Made by a program: the position numbers and the translations under genes. A stretch of 64,000 nt of DNA, taken from positions 83,962 through 147,961 of the forward strand of contig OENT01000263.1 in NCBI GenBank assembly GCA_900239685.1, read 5' to 3'. Position 1 is the first letter of the stretch. Each line of letters opens with the position of its first letter. Below, piece by piece: positions 13,700 through 27,700 of the stretch. The stretch is from Rotaria macrura. Its lineage: Eukaryota > Rotifera > Eurotatoria > Philodinida > Philodinidae. The notes under the pieces were generated by a model. It ran no database searches and was not told where the DNA came from. It worked only from the letters and a program-made list of their open reading frames with translations.

Positions 13700-16600
13700 T
13701 TAAAGATTTTTATTTTCAAATGGTAGATTACAAATTCTAATATTGGACTTAAACACATCCTTGTTTTGTTTGTATTTCAATTTATTTGTAAATTTTTCAC
13801 ATGTAATACATGAACTTTATCCTCGTTGAACACGATTCCGCATTTAGATTTTTATTGATAAATTAAATAAATTTCAATCAGTCGAACATAATAAATCATT
13901 ATATGTAAATATGTTCGTTTATTTGTCTCATTCAAACACTTTCATTGCTATTCAATCAATGGTATTTCTCTAGGTGCTGATATACAGTTCTTGTCAATAA
14001 TCGATTTTGTTTGTCTTCGTTGAGGTTGAAATCGTAAATAATAAAAACATTGAATAGAATATCATTTTTACTCGATATAATCATGATAGTTTATCACGAT
14101 CACGACATCGTTCGTTTATTCATGGGATTCATAAAATAAATATTGACACCATAGAATCGATTCATATCATTATTTTTTTTTCTGGACAAAATTTAGTGAT
14201 TCAAGGTACTCTGTGATGTATATTTATTTTGTTCTAATATGTCGCAAATTGATATACACGTGTATATTTGACTGATGCAGTAACTCATTCAATATGTTCG
14301 GAAAATTTTCATACTGAAAACGAAATTTTTCTCTATGCATTGATGTCATTTTTCTTATATTTTTCTGATATGCATATCCCATTTTATTCGATATACAATA
14401 AGATCTAGAACAGTAACGCACACTTTTAGAATATGTTACTCAACAGTTTTGTTAAATAATTTTCTTGATGATCAAAATGTTTTTTAACATTCCTTTCTGA
14501 CGCTGACGGATCAGTTATTCGTGCACATGTAAGAATATGAACTGCTGGTTATGAATATACGCTGCTCACTAAAACATAAATTTCTACATATTTTATTTTA
14601 TTGATAAAAACGAAAATTACGAAATAATAATAATAAATAAAAGAAAACTTTCCCTCCTATTTGTATCTGATTATATACGAACTTTGGTCTAACAATGGAG
14701 AAGTATGCACCGTAAACTAACGAGATAGATCATATTCGAATCAAATAAATGCTTTTGCCGTCAAACTTAACAATGTAAAATATGCGCTGCCCGTAGCGTA
14801 AACACAATGAAATGTTCGAATTTCAAGATATTGGTAATCTGCCCTTCGTTCAGAAGAAAAAAATGATTGCAATGTTAATTTTATCTTCCGTATCCGTGGT
14901 TCGATAGAACACAATGAATTCAGTATGAAAAAGTGATGTCTCGCGTAATGAAAATCAATTCTATGAAGTACCAGATAGTCTCATTCTTACATAGAACCGT
15001 CATAGACATCAACCTGTAATTATTGTAAAATTACTTTTTTAATGTGTGAAAGTATTTTTTGTTGTATAATTTCGTCAATGTCTTTCCAACCATAAAAAAA
15101 TTAAGTTTTACAGCAATTTTGTAGTGAGTACATGAAAGACTATAAATATCATGAAATTCAAATATCAGATTTTGTGCACAACATGAGCCGGTCATATATG
15201 TTCATATTTTTAATTAGTTAGTTTGACTGTAGTAGCATTCGTTCAATTTGAATATGGTCAATATCTTTAACTTTTGTCAAATGACTTCGCATCAGAACTT
15301 TATTTTCAAGTTTCTAAGTTTCGACCTTGCCCGTGACATGTCGATATAATTTCATAGATCAAAATGGATCTAAGAACAGTAAGAACTTGTTCAATTTCAT
15401 ATTTATTCGACCTACTTGAATTTAATGTCAGCTGATTATTACTTTCAGTTACTGTCTTTAATCAAAGCATTATACCCAATACATAATTGTTCACTATAGT
15501 TTGTTAAAATTCTTCCAAAACAATTACTATGAATAAAGAATTACAGCTGCCAAACAAAATATTGCATGATAGTACGAGTATCTTATTTTTTGATCGATTA
15601 TACATAATGATATAGTTATTACAATGTATCATGTACAAGTAATAAAATACATTTTAGATTTACATAAGTATTAGAAAAAGCTAAATTTCATTTGACTTAA
15701 TATGTTAGAAGTTTGCGAATCATTCAAAAAGTAACATTTTTTTGTGATGGAGGGACGAGTGAATTTTTAGGTTCAGTTATGAAACTTTATTAATAAAAAA
15801 GATGTCATTATTCATGTAATGTAGTCTGTTCTTATTCGAAACGTACTCCTAATAAGAACAAACTAAACTACTAACAGCTTACAACACATTACTCATTTAA
15901 TTTCGAAGTTAGTTGAATAATTTTTGTAGGATTCTATTGATCACAGTTTTCGGTACTCAAAAATAGAGAGTCTGTATAATTTTCTTTGAAATCATGTGAG
16001 AAAGAAACAATAATTCTCACTTTTCTCAAGACGTATCCTTTGTTTGAAATATGGAAGATTCAATTTTCAGAACGACTCCAAGTATTGTTGAAGACATTTA
16101 ACAGAATTAATTGTCGATGTAATATTTTTTTGGAATACCTTTAAAATTTTTTATTATCACAAAAAAGAAGAACATTTTTCGAAAACACACGAAGAAACTA
16201 CTGACTGCACGTTATCTATGAAATTTTGATCATATGTTGTGTTACTATTGAAGAAAAGAAACTTTTCTTTGTACTCTCCTTCTTCTTATCTGCATCAACA
16301 TCATCATTTTTCATTGTATCTTCACTACTTTTTCGTCTATCTGTTCTAATTTTACATATTTTCTTCTTACTAAGAAATATTTAACTTTATCTTGCCTCTC
16401 AATCATGGACTTGTTTTGTAGGCAACAGGAGTGATGCTCTCTACTGATAGGTGTTGTAGTTACACAAAAAAAGAATTATATTCCTATCGCATTGCTCTAT
16501 AGAATCAAATATCTTCATTCTGCTTGTCGAAAGAATCTGAGAAGAAAATTCTTTCAATATAATTGCCATTTTATTTTCTTCTTTGAAGGAGTTCCTTTTT

Positions 16601-17350
16601 TTTCTTTCAGTCAAATCAAATGGCATTCACCTTGCTACTGTATACGTAATTTAAATTGTTAAACATTATTATTTTGCATTTTATATCCATTATCTATAGT
16701 AATAGTTTAATAGTCTTTGAAAGAAGTTAGAGGCATAATAGTGACACGAGTTTCTCTTATATCTGGCCATATATATATATATATACGCATGCTCTCAAGA
16801 CTCAATATAAATTCCTTGTACTGATTTTGTCTGCTCTCTCAATAGGAATGATTCTTGTTAAATGAAAAACCATTTCTAATTTAATCAACATATTGCTATT
16901 TCCTCGTCGAATTGAGTAAAGAGAAATTTCGAAGCATCAGATGTCGTCCAAAAATATAGATTTCATATTATTCGTTGATTAGAACTGTTGACTTTATGAA
17001 GGAAATAAACAGTAATGTGGCTAACATATTTCTCCTGTTATGAAGTTGCAAGCATATGCTCACGAGTGCCATGAACGGTACGTCTTGAATGCCATTTCAT
17101 TCGCAAATCAATTAGTTGATGTGAAAATCTGTTACTAGTTGTCTTTTAGGGGTAAAATAAGCCGAATCTTTAGTTTCAAAAACTCAAGTTTGATTGGAGA
17201 CTTTTGAATGGCTCAATTAAGTATCCTCTCTGATAAGAAAGATGAACTCTACTCTCTACGTTCTATGCTTATTTTAGGAATCAGATTATTTATTGTTCTC
17301 TAGATTTGATCCCAAATTACTGTTCAGTGAATCCAAGATAATACATCACC
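13700..17350. other. AT-rich spacer
   Basis: No gene is recognised over 3.6 kb. There are small open frames at 14224-14421 and 16441-16626 on the minus strand without family features, and a short TA run at about 16770-16786. Confidence 0.45.
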
Positions 17351-18166
17351 ATGAACCGCATCGATCACATAGTTATTAACACTTGCGATCATCTTGATGA
17401 GATGGAAGCCTATTTTAAATGTATGGGCTTCACTGTTACTCCGCGTGGTTATCACACATTGGGCACGATTAATCATACCATCGTTTTCAAGACTGATTAT
17501 CTGGAGTTATTAGGATATCCAGCGGGAAAGTTGCCGCAACATTCGTTTGAGCTAGTAAAGCAGCCGATTGGATTAGTGGCCACCGCGATTAAGGTTAACG
17601 ATGCTGATCAAGTACGAACTGTGCTCATAACACGTGGCTTCAAGCCACAACCAGTCCTGACGTTTTCACGCCCTTTAGACTTGGGAAATAACGAACATGT
17701 GGATGTGAAATTTCGCGTGATATTGCTGGAACCTGGTGCTATCTCACACTCTGATCTCTTCTACTGTCAACATTTGACACCGGAAAGTGTTTGGCGTCCG
17801 GAGTGGCAAATCCATGCAAATGGTTGCGTCGCCATTAATCGGCTAATTATTAATGTGAGCGATCCGAAAGCAGCACTGCAGACATATCAGCGTGCCATTG
17901 AGATTAGTGAAGTTGATGACACTGAAACAAATGCTTACATTATTCGCTTGCCGAAATTCGAAATAATACTGACGAATGAAAACGATAAACCATGGGGCAT
18001 GCGCAAGGTGGTGTTTGGCACTGATTCACTTGAGAAAGTTGAAGCCGCATTGACACAGGGTAGAATAGATCACTACAAAGAAGATGAACGAATTGTCGCC
18101 GATACATTGTCGCAAGTTGGTTGCACAATAGAATTCGAATCTATTGCGGAATCTTATTCGGCGTAA
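17351..18166 (+). CDS. glyoxalase-like VOC-family protein
   Basis: An uninterrupted 271-aa frame with no intron, visibly more GC-rich than its surroundings. The N-terminus MNRIDHIVIN and the segment GYHTLGTINH...YLELLGYP match the glyoxalase-like domain of the vicinal oxygen chelate superfamily. These proteins carry paired beta-alpha-beta-beta-beta modules that often bind a metal. One module spans about residues 1-135 and a second about 160-265. Candidate ligands are His6, His42 and Glu52, with a Cys-Gln-His at 139-141 followed by a Trp-rich CQHLTPESVWRPEW segment typical of the subfamily. The substrate is unknown, so no reaction is claimed. Lack of introns, different base composition and a mainly microbial family suggest acquisition from bacteria or fungi. 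It appears adapted for expression here, with AATAAA at 18195-18200, 29 nt after the stop. Confidence 0.9.
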   Translation: MNRIDHIVINTCDHLDEMEAYFKCMGFTVTPRGYHTLGTINHTIVFKTDYLELLGYPAGKLPQHSFELVKQPIGLVATAIKVNDADQVRTVLITRGFKPQPVLTFSRPLDLGNNEHVDVKFRVILLEPGAISHSDLFYCQHLTPESVWRPEWQIHANGCVAINRLIINVSDPKAALQTYQRAIEISEVDDTETNAYIIRLPKFEIILTNENDKPWGMRKVVFGTDSLEKVEAALTQGRIDHYKEDERIVADTLSQVGCTIEFESIAESYSA

Positions 18167-18200
18167 TTGGAGTACGGACGTGAATTAGGAGAAGAATAAA

Positions 18201-20293
18201 GCCAGCACTCCAATGCCCAATTATTGAAAGATTTTCAAATGCCACTATCAATTATTAATCGGTGGTTTTAACTAAAATTTATAGTTTCATCTAATAAACG
18301 AACAAAAGGATAACTAATACTTATTTCTGAGGCAAATTAGTCTACATTTTTCATATCGAAAAATACATTCATAGTTAGTTGTATCAAGTGCTCAGCAGGC
18401 ATTTGAGACTATTCCTGAAATTCAATGTCTTTTGAGGAATTTATCAATCCAATTTATTTTATGTAGAATAAATAATACGGGAGTAACCAGTAAAAAAAAG
18501 TCTAAAAATGACTCTGCTTCATGTAAGAAAACAACACAGATAGTCATATTTATTTAGTCAGTCCATGTCTGCTTTCATAAATTGTTCTCATATGCTGATT
18601 CATTTCAATTACTGTTTTTTTTGAACGTTTTTCGTCGAAAATCCAATGCACAGAATGAATGCTTGCTTGTCACCTCTTCTTCAACCATGTTGTCTTATCG
18701 TTGCTGATTAGAGAGTACTACCAATAAACATCAAACTTCTTTTATGGAGTAATATGAAACCTTTGACACCTCTACTTTTACCCAAGCAGTCGATAATATA
18801 TAACAACGGACATTATTTTTTCATCAACAATAATGTTAATGAAATTATGATGCATACATTTATTTCATGCATGTAATACATGACGTTTCAAATATTGGAA
18901 AACTGGTCCAATAGAAAGAAAAAGTTGACTTAGGGAGCATTTTTCTATTATTTGCATGATAATACATTAGAACATATGAAACAGGTTTCATTATGATTGT
19001 AATATAATCACTAGTTTTAGAAAATAATTGTAAATAATCTCCATTACTGATCATTACCGGCTACAATGGGTAAATGTTGCAGTAAGTTATAGAATGAAAA
19101 TAGAGCGTTTTAACATTGATACATATGCGGTATTTTTGACGGGATTTATCGTTACATCATTAATTTCTCGGCTTTCCGAAACATTATGCGTACAGTATTT
19201 AGAAAACTGCTGACATCTTTTTCAATATCATTTTCTTCATTCGTTCGATCGTAAATTGCTTTTTCGAACAAAATGATTGATTTGTAGTTACTTGCATCAA
19301 ATTACTTTTGTCTTACTTGGGAGCTGTCTGAACTAAAACTCACCGTTTAAGTTCACATTTGAGTTTGCAAAAAAGCCTCTGTAGTATTAAAAAAGATGGG
19401 AAAGCATCCGGGTCTATCGATCTCTGTAACTGAGTTAATTCCGCCTTGATAAATTTTCGATTGACAATTAAATATTACCAAAGAATCAAACGTGGAAATT
19501 CCATTCTGAAGTCTTGCTTGTAGGCACAATACTCTGAAAGTTTCAGCCCAAGTAAACGCTCCTTTGTCGAAACAATGAATTTCCAATTGAATTCGATTTT
19601 CCTTTTTAGGAACGAAACTTTTTTTAAAATTCAATATGTAGACTAAGTAGCATCTTTCTTAAATCGAAAATTGAAATATTTGTCGCGCCATCAACACTCT
19701 CATATGTCCCAATATCTGCTCAAATTTTAAAAAAATTGTTCGCTAAAATTCTGAAACTCTAGCAAAGATTACCAATTCAATCTTAATCGTAAGCTCCAGA
19801 AGTCTATAAATGCGGATCCTTGCAATATCTTAGTTCTGTAGCGGCTTTCTTGTTCACTTAAAAGTGAGTTCAGATGGTGGATATTAGCTCAAACAGATTC
19901 ACTGTTAGCTAAGTATCAGATATTTGAAGAGTTTCATGTTTATTTATTAAAAACTGTGACACTTCAAAATAGAAATTTCTTCTGTGATGTATGCAAACTG
20001 CATGTCTCATATGTAAAACCCAACTTAAAAATTTTTGTTGAATTTTTATTCACTGTAATTTATAAGCAGGACTTTTGAAAAAATCGGAAGAAACTCATCA
20101 ATTTTTCGATATTCTAGAATAGAAAATGCATCTATTACAACTATTCACGGCATTGTACTTCTGGATTATGCGTTTTTTTTTGAGCTATTGCGTGTCATAT
20201 AATTTTGTATTTGCTTTTGCGATGGATAAATGAAAGATGATCGTTTGCCAGTTGATTCTGGAGTACTAAGTAATTCACAATCCTGAAAACAAG
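18201..20293. other. AT-rich spacer
   Basis: No recognised gene. The 93-codon minus frame at 19353-19634 shows no family motif and is probably chance. A signal-peptide exon for the following Cys-rich exon may lie here, but I could not place it. Confidence 0.4.
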
Positions 20294-20538
20294 ATTGTGC
20301 AAACTCCTATTGTTCTGATACAATGGCCAGTGGCGGATGTGTTATTCCAAGTCATTTTGGTGATGAATGTAGTTGCAGCTGTTGCTCAGAAAGTATTTCA
20401 TGTCCACCAAAACAACTTGGCACAATTTTAATAGATTGTGATAACTTGCAGTGTAGTCTTCAATTTAATGAAAGATTTCACGCTTGTACACAAGCTTTTT
20501 TACTACGACAACGGTCAACTAAACAATACTTGTGTTAG
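20294..20538 (+). CDS. cysteine-rich exon of unknown small protein (partial)
   Basis: An acceptor-like AACAAG precedes 20294, and the frame runs open from there through an internal ATG at 20323 to a stop at 20536-20538. Read from the acceptor it encodes about 81 residues, with Cys in C-x5-C, GGC, C-S-C-S-CC, SCPP, DCDNLQC and HAC contexts. This looks like a secreted disulfide-rich module. If translation began at the internal ATG the product would be 71 aa with no signal peptide, so I suspect an upstream signal-peptide exon that I could not locate. I do not recognise the family. It may also be a decayed copy, because another Cys-bearing frame overlaps the 3' end (20438-20629). Confidence 0.35.
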
Positions 20539-23500
20539 AAATCGGGCCAATGCGAATTCTTTTAAATCAAACACCATTTATAGTTTAATATTGGGCTTAA
20601 TCACACGTGTTTATTTTTATATTTTTTAATCTGATCTAAATTTTTCAAGGATGTAAATGTGATTAGTTCGATGCATACGTATCTCCTTCCACACCCTATT
20701 TTTCCTGTCTGTTTCTAAACAATAAGAAGAATATTAAAAAGAAGTTAATCGAATAAAAAGAAACAGAATGTTATAAATATGTATATTATCAGACTTTACT
20801 AGTATGTGATATCTAATATGAGTTATAAACTTTTCAATAGTAGATAACAATTGACTCATAATGAATGTCCGCACGTTGCGTTTGGTATTTCTGTTCCTCA
20901 ACACGTTATAAGATAAAACTGTTAGCTCAATCCCTGTGGAATTAATATGGGCTACAGGATGTAGGTATTTTTGCTCATATTTTAAAAACTTGTCTTCATA
21001 TATATATATATTGGCGCATTTTTCTTCAGCAATGAAATAATTTATATACACTCCAATTATACGCTAGTCATATGTGATGTCAGATACCTCTCTGGATCCT
21101 GTCTTTCGCGCTCTGTGATGGTCTGCAATGGTGCAGCATGATATTTTGCGCGTGTGACATATTAAATATGCCGACATTTTCGCGCATGACTCTATCGCGA
21201 AAAATGATTTAGGTTTGGAAAGTCAACTAAAAATTTCGATTTTTAGATTAAGTATGTTCATTTTTTTTTAATTCGTAGATTTGCAACGATTAGTGAGAAA
21301 TAGAATTAAGTATATTATTTTTTTCGTTGTATTATATTTTAGTTTAGTTTTCCTGAATAATTATTTATTTTTACAAGAAGATAAGGTACAAAATAAATGA
21401 GACAAAGTAAAAGGGAAAGAAGGAAGACTAGAAGCAAGAGAGTAAAACAGACGACTTCCATATACTTGAGAAGGTGTCTGTGTAGGTGTGCATGCAAATT
21501 TTTATTCACATACACTTCCAAATTTCGTTTAGATCGTATTTTACAAAACAAAACATGCCTGAAGATGCAGTGAGAAAAACCGTATAATTTACACTAGGAC
21601 CATTTTCTTTATAGTTCCACTTTCTGTTTTCAGAAATGGTAAAAATTTTTAGCAACTAAATTACGACCTTGTGAAAAAGACTGTCATACACGACCTATTC
21701 AATGTTTGTTAGTTCATTCTTTTCATCCCTGATATACTTCATAAAATGAACCGAAATGTGCTGGGACATACAGTAAAAAAGATCTATCATTTACACAATG
21801 AAGCTCATTGGAATTGTTATTACAAAACCGCAAAATTTTGTGTGAGCAATTTTCCTACGATCTGAATTTAGTGACTCAAAATTTCGTCTGCAACTTGTGC
21901 TATGTTTTGTTTTCTTGATAAAATATATCAGATAGTGCAAAAATAAAATGCAAAAGATATGTATTCATTATGATTTACCCATTACTTATTGATATGCAAC
22001 TGATATAACATTAGATTAACCCTTCGGAATCATTTAATTATTGAATATATTTCATTTTTTTCGAAGCAAATCGAAATGGACGATGATGTAAATGGGAGTA
22101 TAGGTGTCGGCATTGCTCCGTCAGATAAGCATCTAAAACATCTGACCAAAGGGAGCTAAGATTGTGTTTGAAAGCCATACCTATTAATGATAGCTGAAGG
22201 TTAATGCGAGGTTTTAACGATTTCTTGAACGTGTTTTAACTGCTTACAACATGTTGGTGTTAAATTGCATTGTGTTTTATGTAGACTTACGCGTTTTTAC
22301 TCATTCACAACTAGTATTTCACAATTTTTGATGCGGCCCATTTTTACCGGATTTTATTTCTTGAAACATTTACTGTTGAGTTCTGTTCTTTTTGTTGAAT
22401 CAATCAATTATACTTAAACTGATGATTCTTTTATCATTCTCAAAAATGATTGGTCTTTTGTGAGATCATATTTTTACTCATGTAAGCATGCCCGTTATTC
22501 ATGAAGACTTTAAATACGAATGAAAGAACATCATTCAAAAATCATAGAAACCATGACACTCTTCCACAACAGGTCTGGTTTCAATTACCGCTTTTCAATT
22601 CAAAGCCTACCAACCGACATCTTGCATCACTTCATTTGTTTGTAAAGTATTTTATATGAAGGATAAATCTGATTCTCATGAAGTTGCGAGGTGTGTACTA
22701 CATTTATTTAAATTAATTTTTCTTTATGAATGTATGATGCTTATTTTAAAGGAATGATTCAGTAGTTTTAAATGATCTTAACTCGTTTACTAGACTTCAT
22801 ATATATCATAAAAAGTGAACAAAAGCACGAATAACTATATGAAATAATGTATACTGGCTAATTCGAGCATGTTTATTCGAAATTCAAAAAGTTTGAAAAT
22901 ACACGGAATACATAAAAAGAACTCCGATTTTTATTTAATTGATATGCAAAACTTCCTCTCTAATTGTATCTTAACAAATAGATAAAATCCCTGGTAATGT
23001 TGAGACTATTGTGTAAACGAAGAGACTAATTACATACTCTATTTCATCAAGTAGAGGTATGAATGTGAATAGAACAATACTCTCTTTGACGGTAACACCA
23101 CATGCCCACCCGTACACTGGTTGCTGTGGTCTACAGTGACGAGGCAAAAACAGTGACTAACTCTTGCCTTAATAAAGACGATCACTATTTGCTTATGAAA
23201 ATAGATGTGAATCTTGCAATAGTTGATAGTTACTTAAAGTGGGCGTAAAATCCTTGATCAAGTTACATAGATTATATTACAAAGATAGTTAACATCGAAA
23301 TTTGGCTCTTATTTCTCTTGTGAGTTATTGAAAGAGACGTCATCAGGATGACTCGTGAATCATATGTCGATATTAAATACTTTCGTTATAAAATCTATGT
23401 AATTGGATTTAAAACTTTTGGATTATTTCGAATATCATATATAACTTATTTAAAGACGAAACTGTGATGACCAACAAATTTTAAATAAAAGCCGATTTTC

Positions 23501-24706
23501 TGTTAATGTACCGCTCGTCATCGGATAATCTATATTCTATTTTGTAAACCGATATGTAACGTTTTTTTTTCATTCATATATTGATTTCAATACACTACGA
23601 TATTACTTTATCACTAAGCGTAGAAAAACATCTGATAAGGTCGCAAGGTAAGCCGAGAAGTCTTATGATTTTATTCGTAGTCTATTCGGAGACCGACACA
23701 GTTCATTTTAAATAATAATAAAAAACACCACTTGTAGTTTTCATACGCAGTTTTACATGAAGAATAACAAAGTATTGGCTTTGGAATTTAAAAAAGTCAA
23801 TAAACATAATGACTCGACAGAATATTCAAAACGTCGCTCGTTACTACTTGTTTTCGAACAGCTCATTAGTTTGATTTTTTTCCAGCAAAAAGCAGTTTAC
23901 ATAATTGTGAGACACTACTTTTCTTGTGCAACACGGTGTACTCTATCTATAGAAAACAAGAGCGCAAAGAATTAATTTATGTTTCAACTCCGAACAATTT
24001 AAAATTTACAAAGGTATGAAACATTCAGAACTCATTGCATTAAATTATAGAAAATTCATTCAAATATTATACAGAGTAAAACAGTTTGTGTCAGAATTTC
24101 AGAACTTATTTCTTAGGGATGAACGGTCGAATGGACTCTAGTTGTGGGTGTAGGTGTTAGTGTATCTGTTAGTAACTGGCATGTAATTTCTCCCCCTAGT
24201 AATAAGCAAACCCACACTCCTGCATCCAGTTGAACAATAAGGCTTGAAATGATGATTTTCGGAGTTTCGGGGGCCATAATTAATTGCAAAGTCTTTAGAT
24301 ATAACTAAAGATGAAGCTTTTCTTCGGTCAGTGGAATCGACGCAAATTTCAGAGCGTCAAAAAGAAGTGCAAACTTTTATGTTGTACGTTTTAGGACTGA
24401 CATCTGGATTTAGCATATATCACTTAGGAAATATTAGAGGTTTGGGTTTTTGTGCGAGTGCCGCCATTTGTAGGAACGAAGAGAAGATTCAGGTCAGCAT
24501 TCATACCTAAATCCTCAATCTTTATTTTCGATCTTATAGAATTAGATTTTTATTGCTTGAGATGATCAAGTTCGTAATTCAACACGCCTCCTGTGTCATT
24601 CACAATGATTATTGTGTGCATTATAAAATTAAAGATGCACTAGAGCGCAGTTTCACATATGGATTTCGCAGCTTTCCCTCTCACTATCTATTATATTTAT
24701 AGAAGA
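20539..24706. other. 4 kb AT-rich spacer
   Basis: No gene is recognised. Minus-strand frames at 20734-21051 and 21339-21551 (the latter with a Leu-rich hydrophobic stretch) have no identifiable family. A G/T-rich patch at about 24141-24175 (TGTGGGTGTAGGTGTTAGTG) stands out from the AT background. Confidence 0.4.
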
Positions 24707-27700
24707 ATGAGTTCAGACATCGATCATCACAACATAGTGCTGACATCAATTGTGTCTACAAGAGATCATTCTATTACAAGTGGCACTTATCCTAATGGAA
24801 TTTTAGCAAAGCGCCCATTGCTAGCTCGTCGCATGACTAGTATAAGTCGAATGTCAATTCCTGAAAATGCTTCTGCTACACTTACATTCCATAACATCAA
24901 TTATGTAGTCGGTGTCAAATCAACCAAACGATGTTGGAAATATCCGAATCTACCATTCTTCAAAGTTCAAGAACCAAAACAAGTTCTGTTTGATGTATCA
25001 GGAAAATTTATGAGTGGTATGAATGCTATACTTGGTAAAAATCTCATTCACACTTGTATTTGAAAGTCACTTATTGATTTTGATTTGAAAAGGTCCCTCT
25101 GGGTGTGGAAAATCATCACTACTTGATGTTATAGCCGATCGAAAAGATCCAAATGGTCTTTCTGGAGTTGTACATGTTGATGGGGCGCCTCGTCATCCGT
25201 CTTTTAGATATATGGTTGGCTATGTTATGCAAGAAGATATTTGCAGCGGTACATTGACAGTTCGTGAAAATCTGTGTTTTTCAATTAATCTTCGAATGTC
25301 AAAAGAAATCCCGATAAGTGAGAAGAATGATCGTGTTTCCAGTGTTATTAATGAGCTTGGCCTTGAAGCGTGTGCCGATACACGTGTAGGTACAGAATTC
25401 CTTCGGGGTATATCAGGTGGTGAAAAGAAACGAACTTGTATTGGTATGGAATTAGTTTTATCGCCCAAGATTTTGTTTCTCGATGAACCAACCACAGGTA
25501 AGACTTCATAAACAATTCCCAAATTGTTGCACTGAAGTTCTCAAAATCAATGCCAATTCGAACTTGACCATAATCACCTTAAAAAATTTGTATTTCAACA
25601 TCGAATAACACGATTCATGTCGATGGAGTGGATCTCACTCTTTAGCGTTGACGAAATTTCTCTATCATTTCTTATAAAGTTCTTCGTTTCTTAGAAAGAA
25701 TATATTCTATTCGTGAGAAAAAAATAGGACGTTTAGGCTTTAATATGATTCAGAAGAAATCTATATTAGAATAATACGAAACATTAAACTGAAACCTAAT
25801 CGGTGAAGAAACTAGATCAAAAAGTCTTTTTTGTCTTACGAAGAAGTTCTTCGAACTTGATAATATTCTGAAAGCGCTACCTTCATGTATGTATAGATTG
25901 ATACTTGCGATTAGAGTTGTTGGTCATATCTCATTGGTTAAAATAAATAGACAATGACTTCACTTGATCGGACTTGTTACATGTGTCGAACATTGAAGGA
26001 ATATTGTAGAAATTATCTGTTTCTTATGCAAATTATAATTGACACTATTGAGAACTCTCTGACACAGTCGCTAGAATCGAAAACGTTTTGTTATTCTGAA
26101 CATTCATGTTTAGATCACGAGAATAATTTTTTGTCTCACTTTGCATATTGAACAATCAAGCGGTAGAATCCGCTCGATGTGCGATTAAAAATTACATGGT
26201 ATAATTAGTTAAGTCGAAGAAAGATAGATGGTTATCTAGACTTTATTCATGAAATAAACATGAAGAACATAAAATCTGACATTGCTAGAATGCCGATAAA
26301 AGAAAAGAATGATGTTATAATCGTCATCTGTTTAATCCCACTATGTATTATAAAACATTGTGTCATTGATAGGGCTGGATGCATCGACAGCAAGTAAAGT
26401 TATGGATTGTCTAAAAGATCTATCTCGGCGAGAACGTAAGTGATATCGATGAGTCTTTACTAATCAACAACCTATGAAACGTATATAATTTACTAAACTA
26501 TTATAGGTACTATCGTCTTTTCTATTCATCAGCCACGCTACTCCATTTTTAAAATGTTCGATACAGTAATGTTCATGTGCAACGGTCGATGCGTTTATCA
26601 TGGTTCGTCTAAAGACATTGTCTCATATTTTGCGACACATGGATATCAATGCGAGCAATATGACAATCCTGCTGATTATGCATTGGATGTTCTGATTGAT
26701 GTGAGTCGAAAACCAGATACACTGAAAAGATTGAACGACCTATACAATAGTACATATGCGAACACAATTACACTTCTTCATCAACAGAAGAATTTAACTG
26801 GTAATGAAAATATTGAGCAGGAACGACAAAAATATGAGATAGAAGCAGCTCGTTCTATCGGTGCAGAAATTTTTTATTTGTCACAGCGCACATTTCGAAA
26901 TACTGTGCGTAATCCAGCGTTGGCAGTATCGCAAACTCTTGTTTCTATTACTATTGGTATATTAGTCGGATTACTGTTTTATGACTTGAAGAAAACGATC
27001 GAACCTGGCGTTCAAAATCGATTCGGTGCACTCTTTTTCATTATAGTGAGCCAGACTTTTAGTAATGTGACAGCAATCGAACCACTCATCAGTGAAAGTG
27101 TGCTTTTCACTCAAGTAGATTTGCAATTTGAATGCTACAGCATAATTTATATTTTGTTTCTTGTAGGAACGCGCAAGTGGTTACTACAGAATCTTCACAT
27201 TTTTTATTGCCAAACTAGTGTGCGATTTGTTACCTATGCGTGCAATACCATCCATTTTATTTTCTATCATCTCCTATTTTATGATAGGCTTAACTCGAAC
27301 AGTTGGCCAGTTCTTTATTTTTCTGCTAACAATCTTCATGACCAATCTATTTGGATCAGCCTTATGTTTTTTGATTGCCGCTACTGTACCTATCTTCGGT
27401 AAGATAATGGTTTTTCATTAGTTATGTTTCAGATATTACTCCTCAAAAAGGACTCTAATAATTGAATATAAGGTAAGAGTGTGAAAAATCACGGTCTGGT
27501 TTTCAGTTTGAAGGAAGAAAATTTTCTGACAATCACCATTTCGCTTCTAATTTTGAAGTTTCTATTATATGAATCAGTTTCGTGCAGGAACTGAACGAAA
27601 TATCATTATATAGTAAAACAGGAGATTCATCGATCTTTACTCTCATTATTAACAAATTGACTATTTATGCAAAATTTTACTAAATTCTTCCTGTATCCAA

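Noticed and set aside
20734..21551. Two minus-strand frames of 105 and 70 codons
   Set aside because: Biased to Ile/Tyr/Lys/Leu as expected from AT-rich DNA, no family motif, and no consistent splice joining them.
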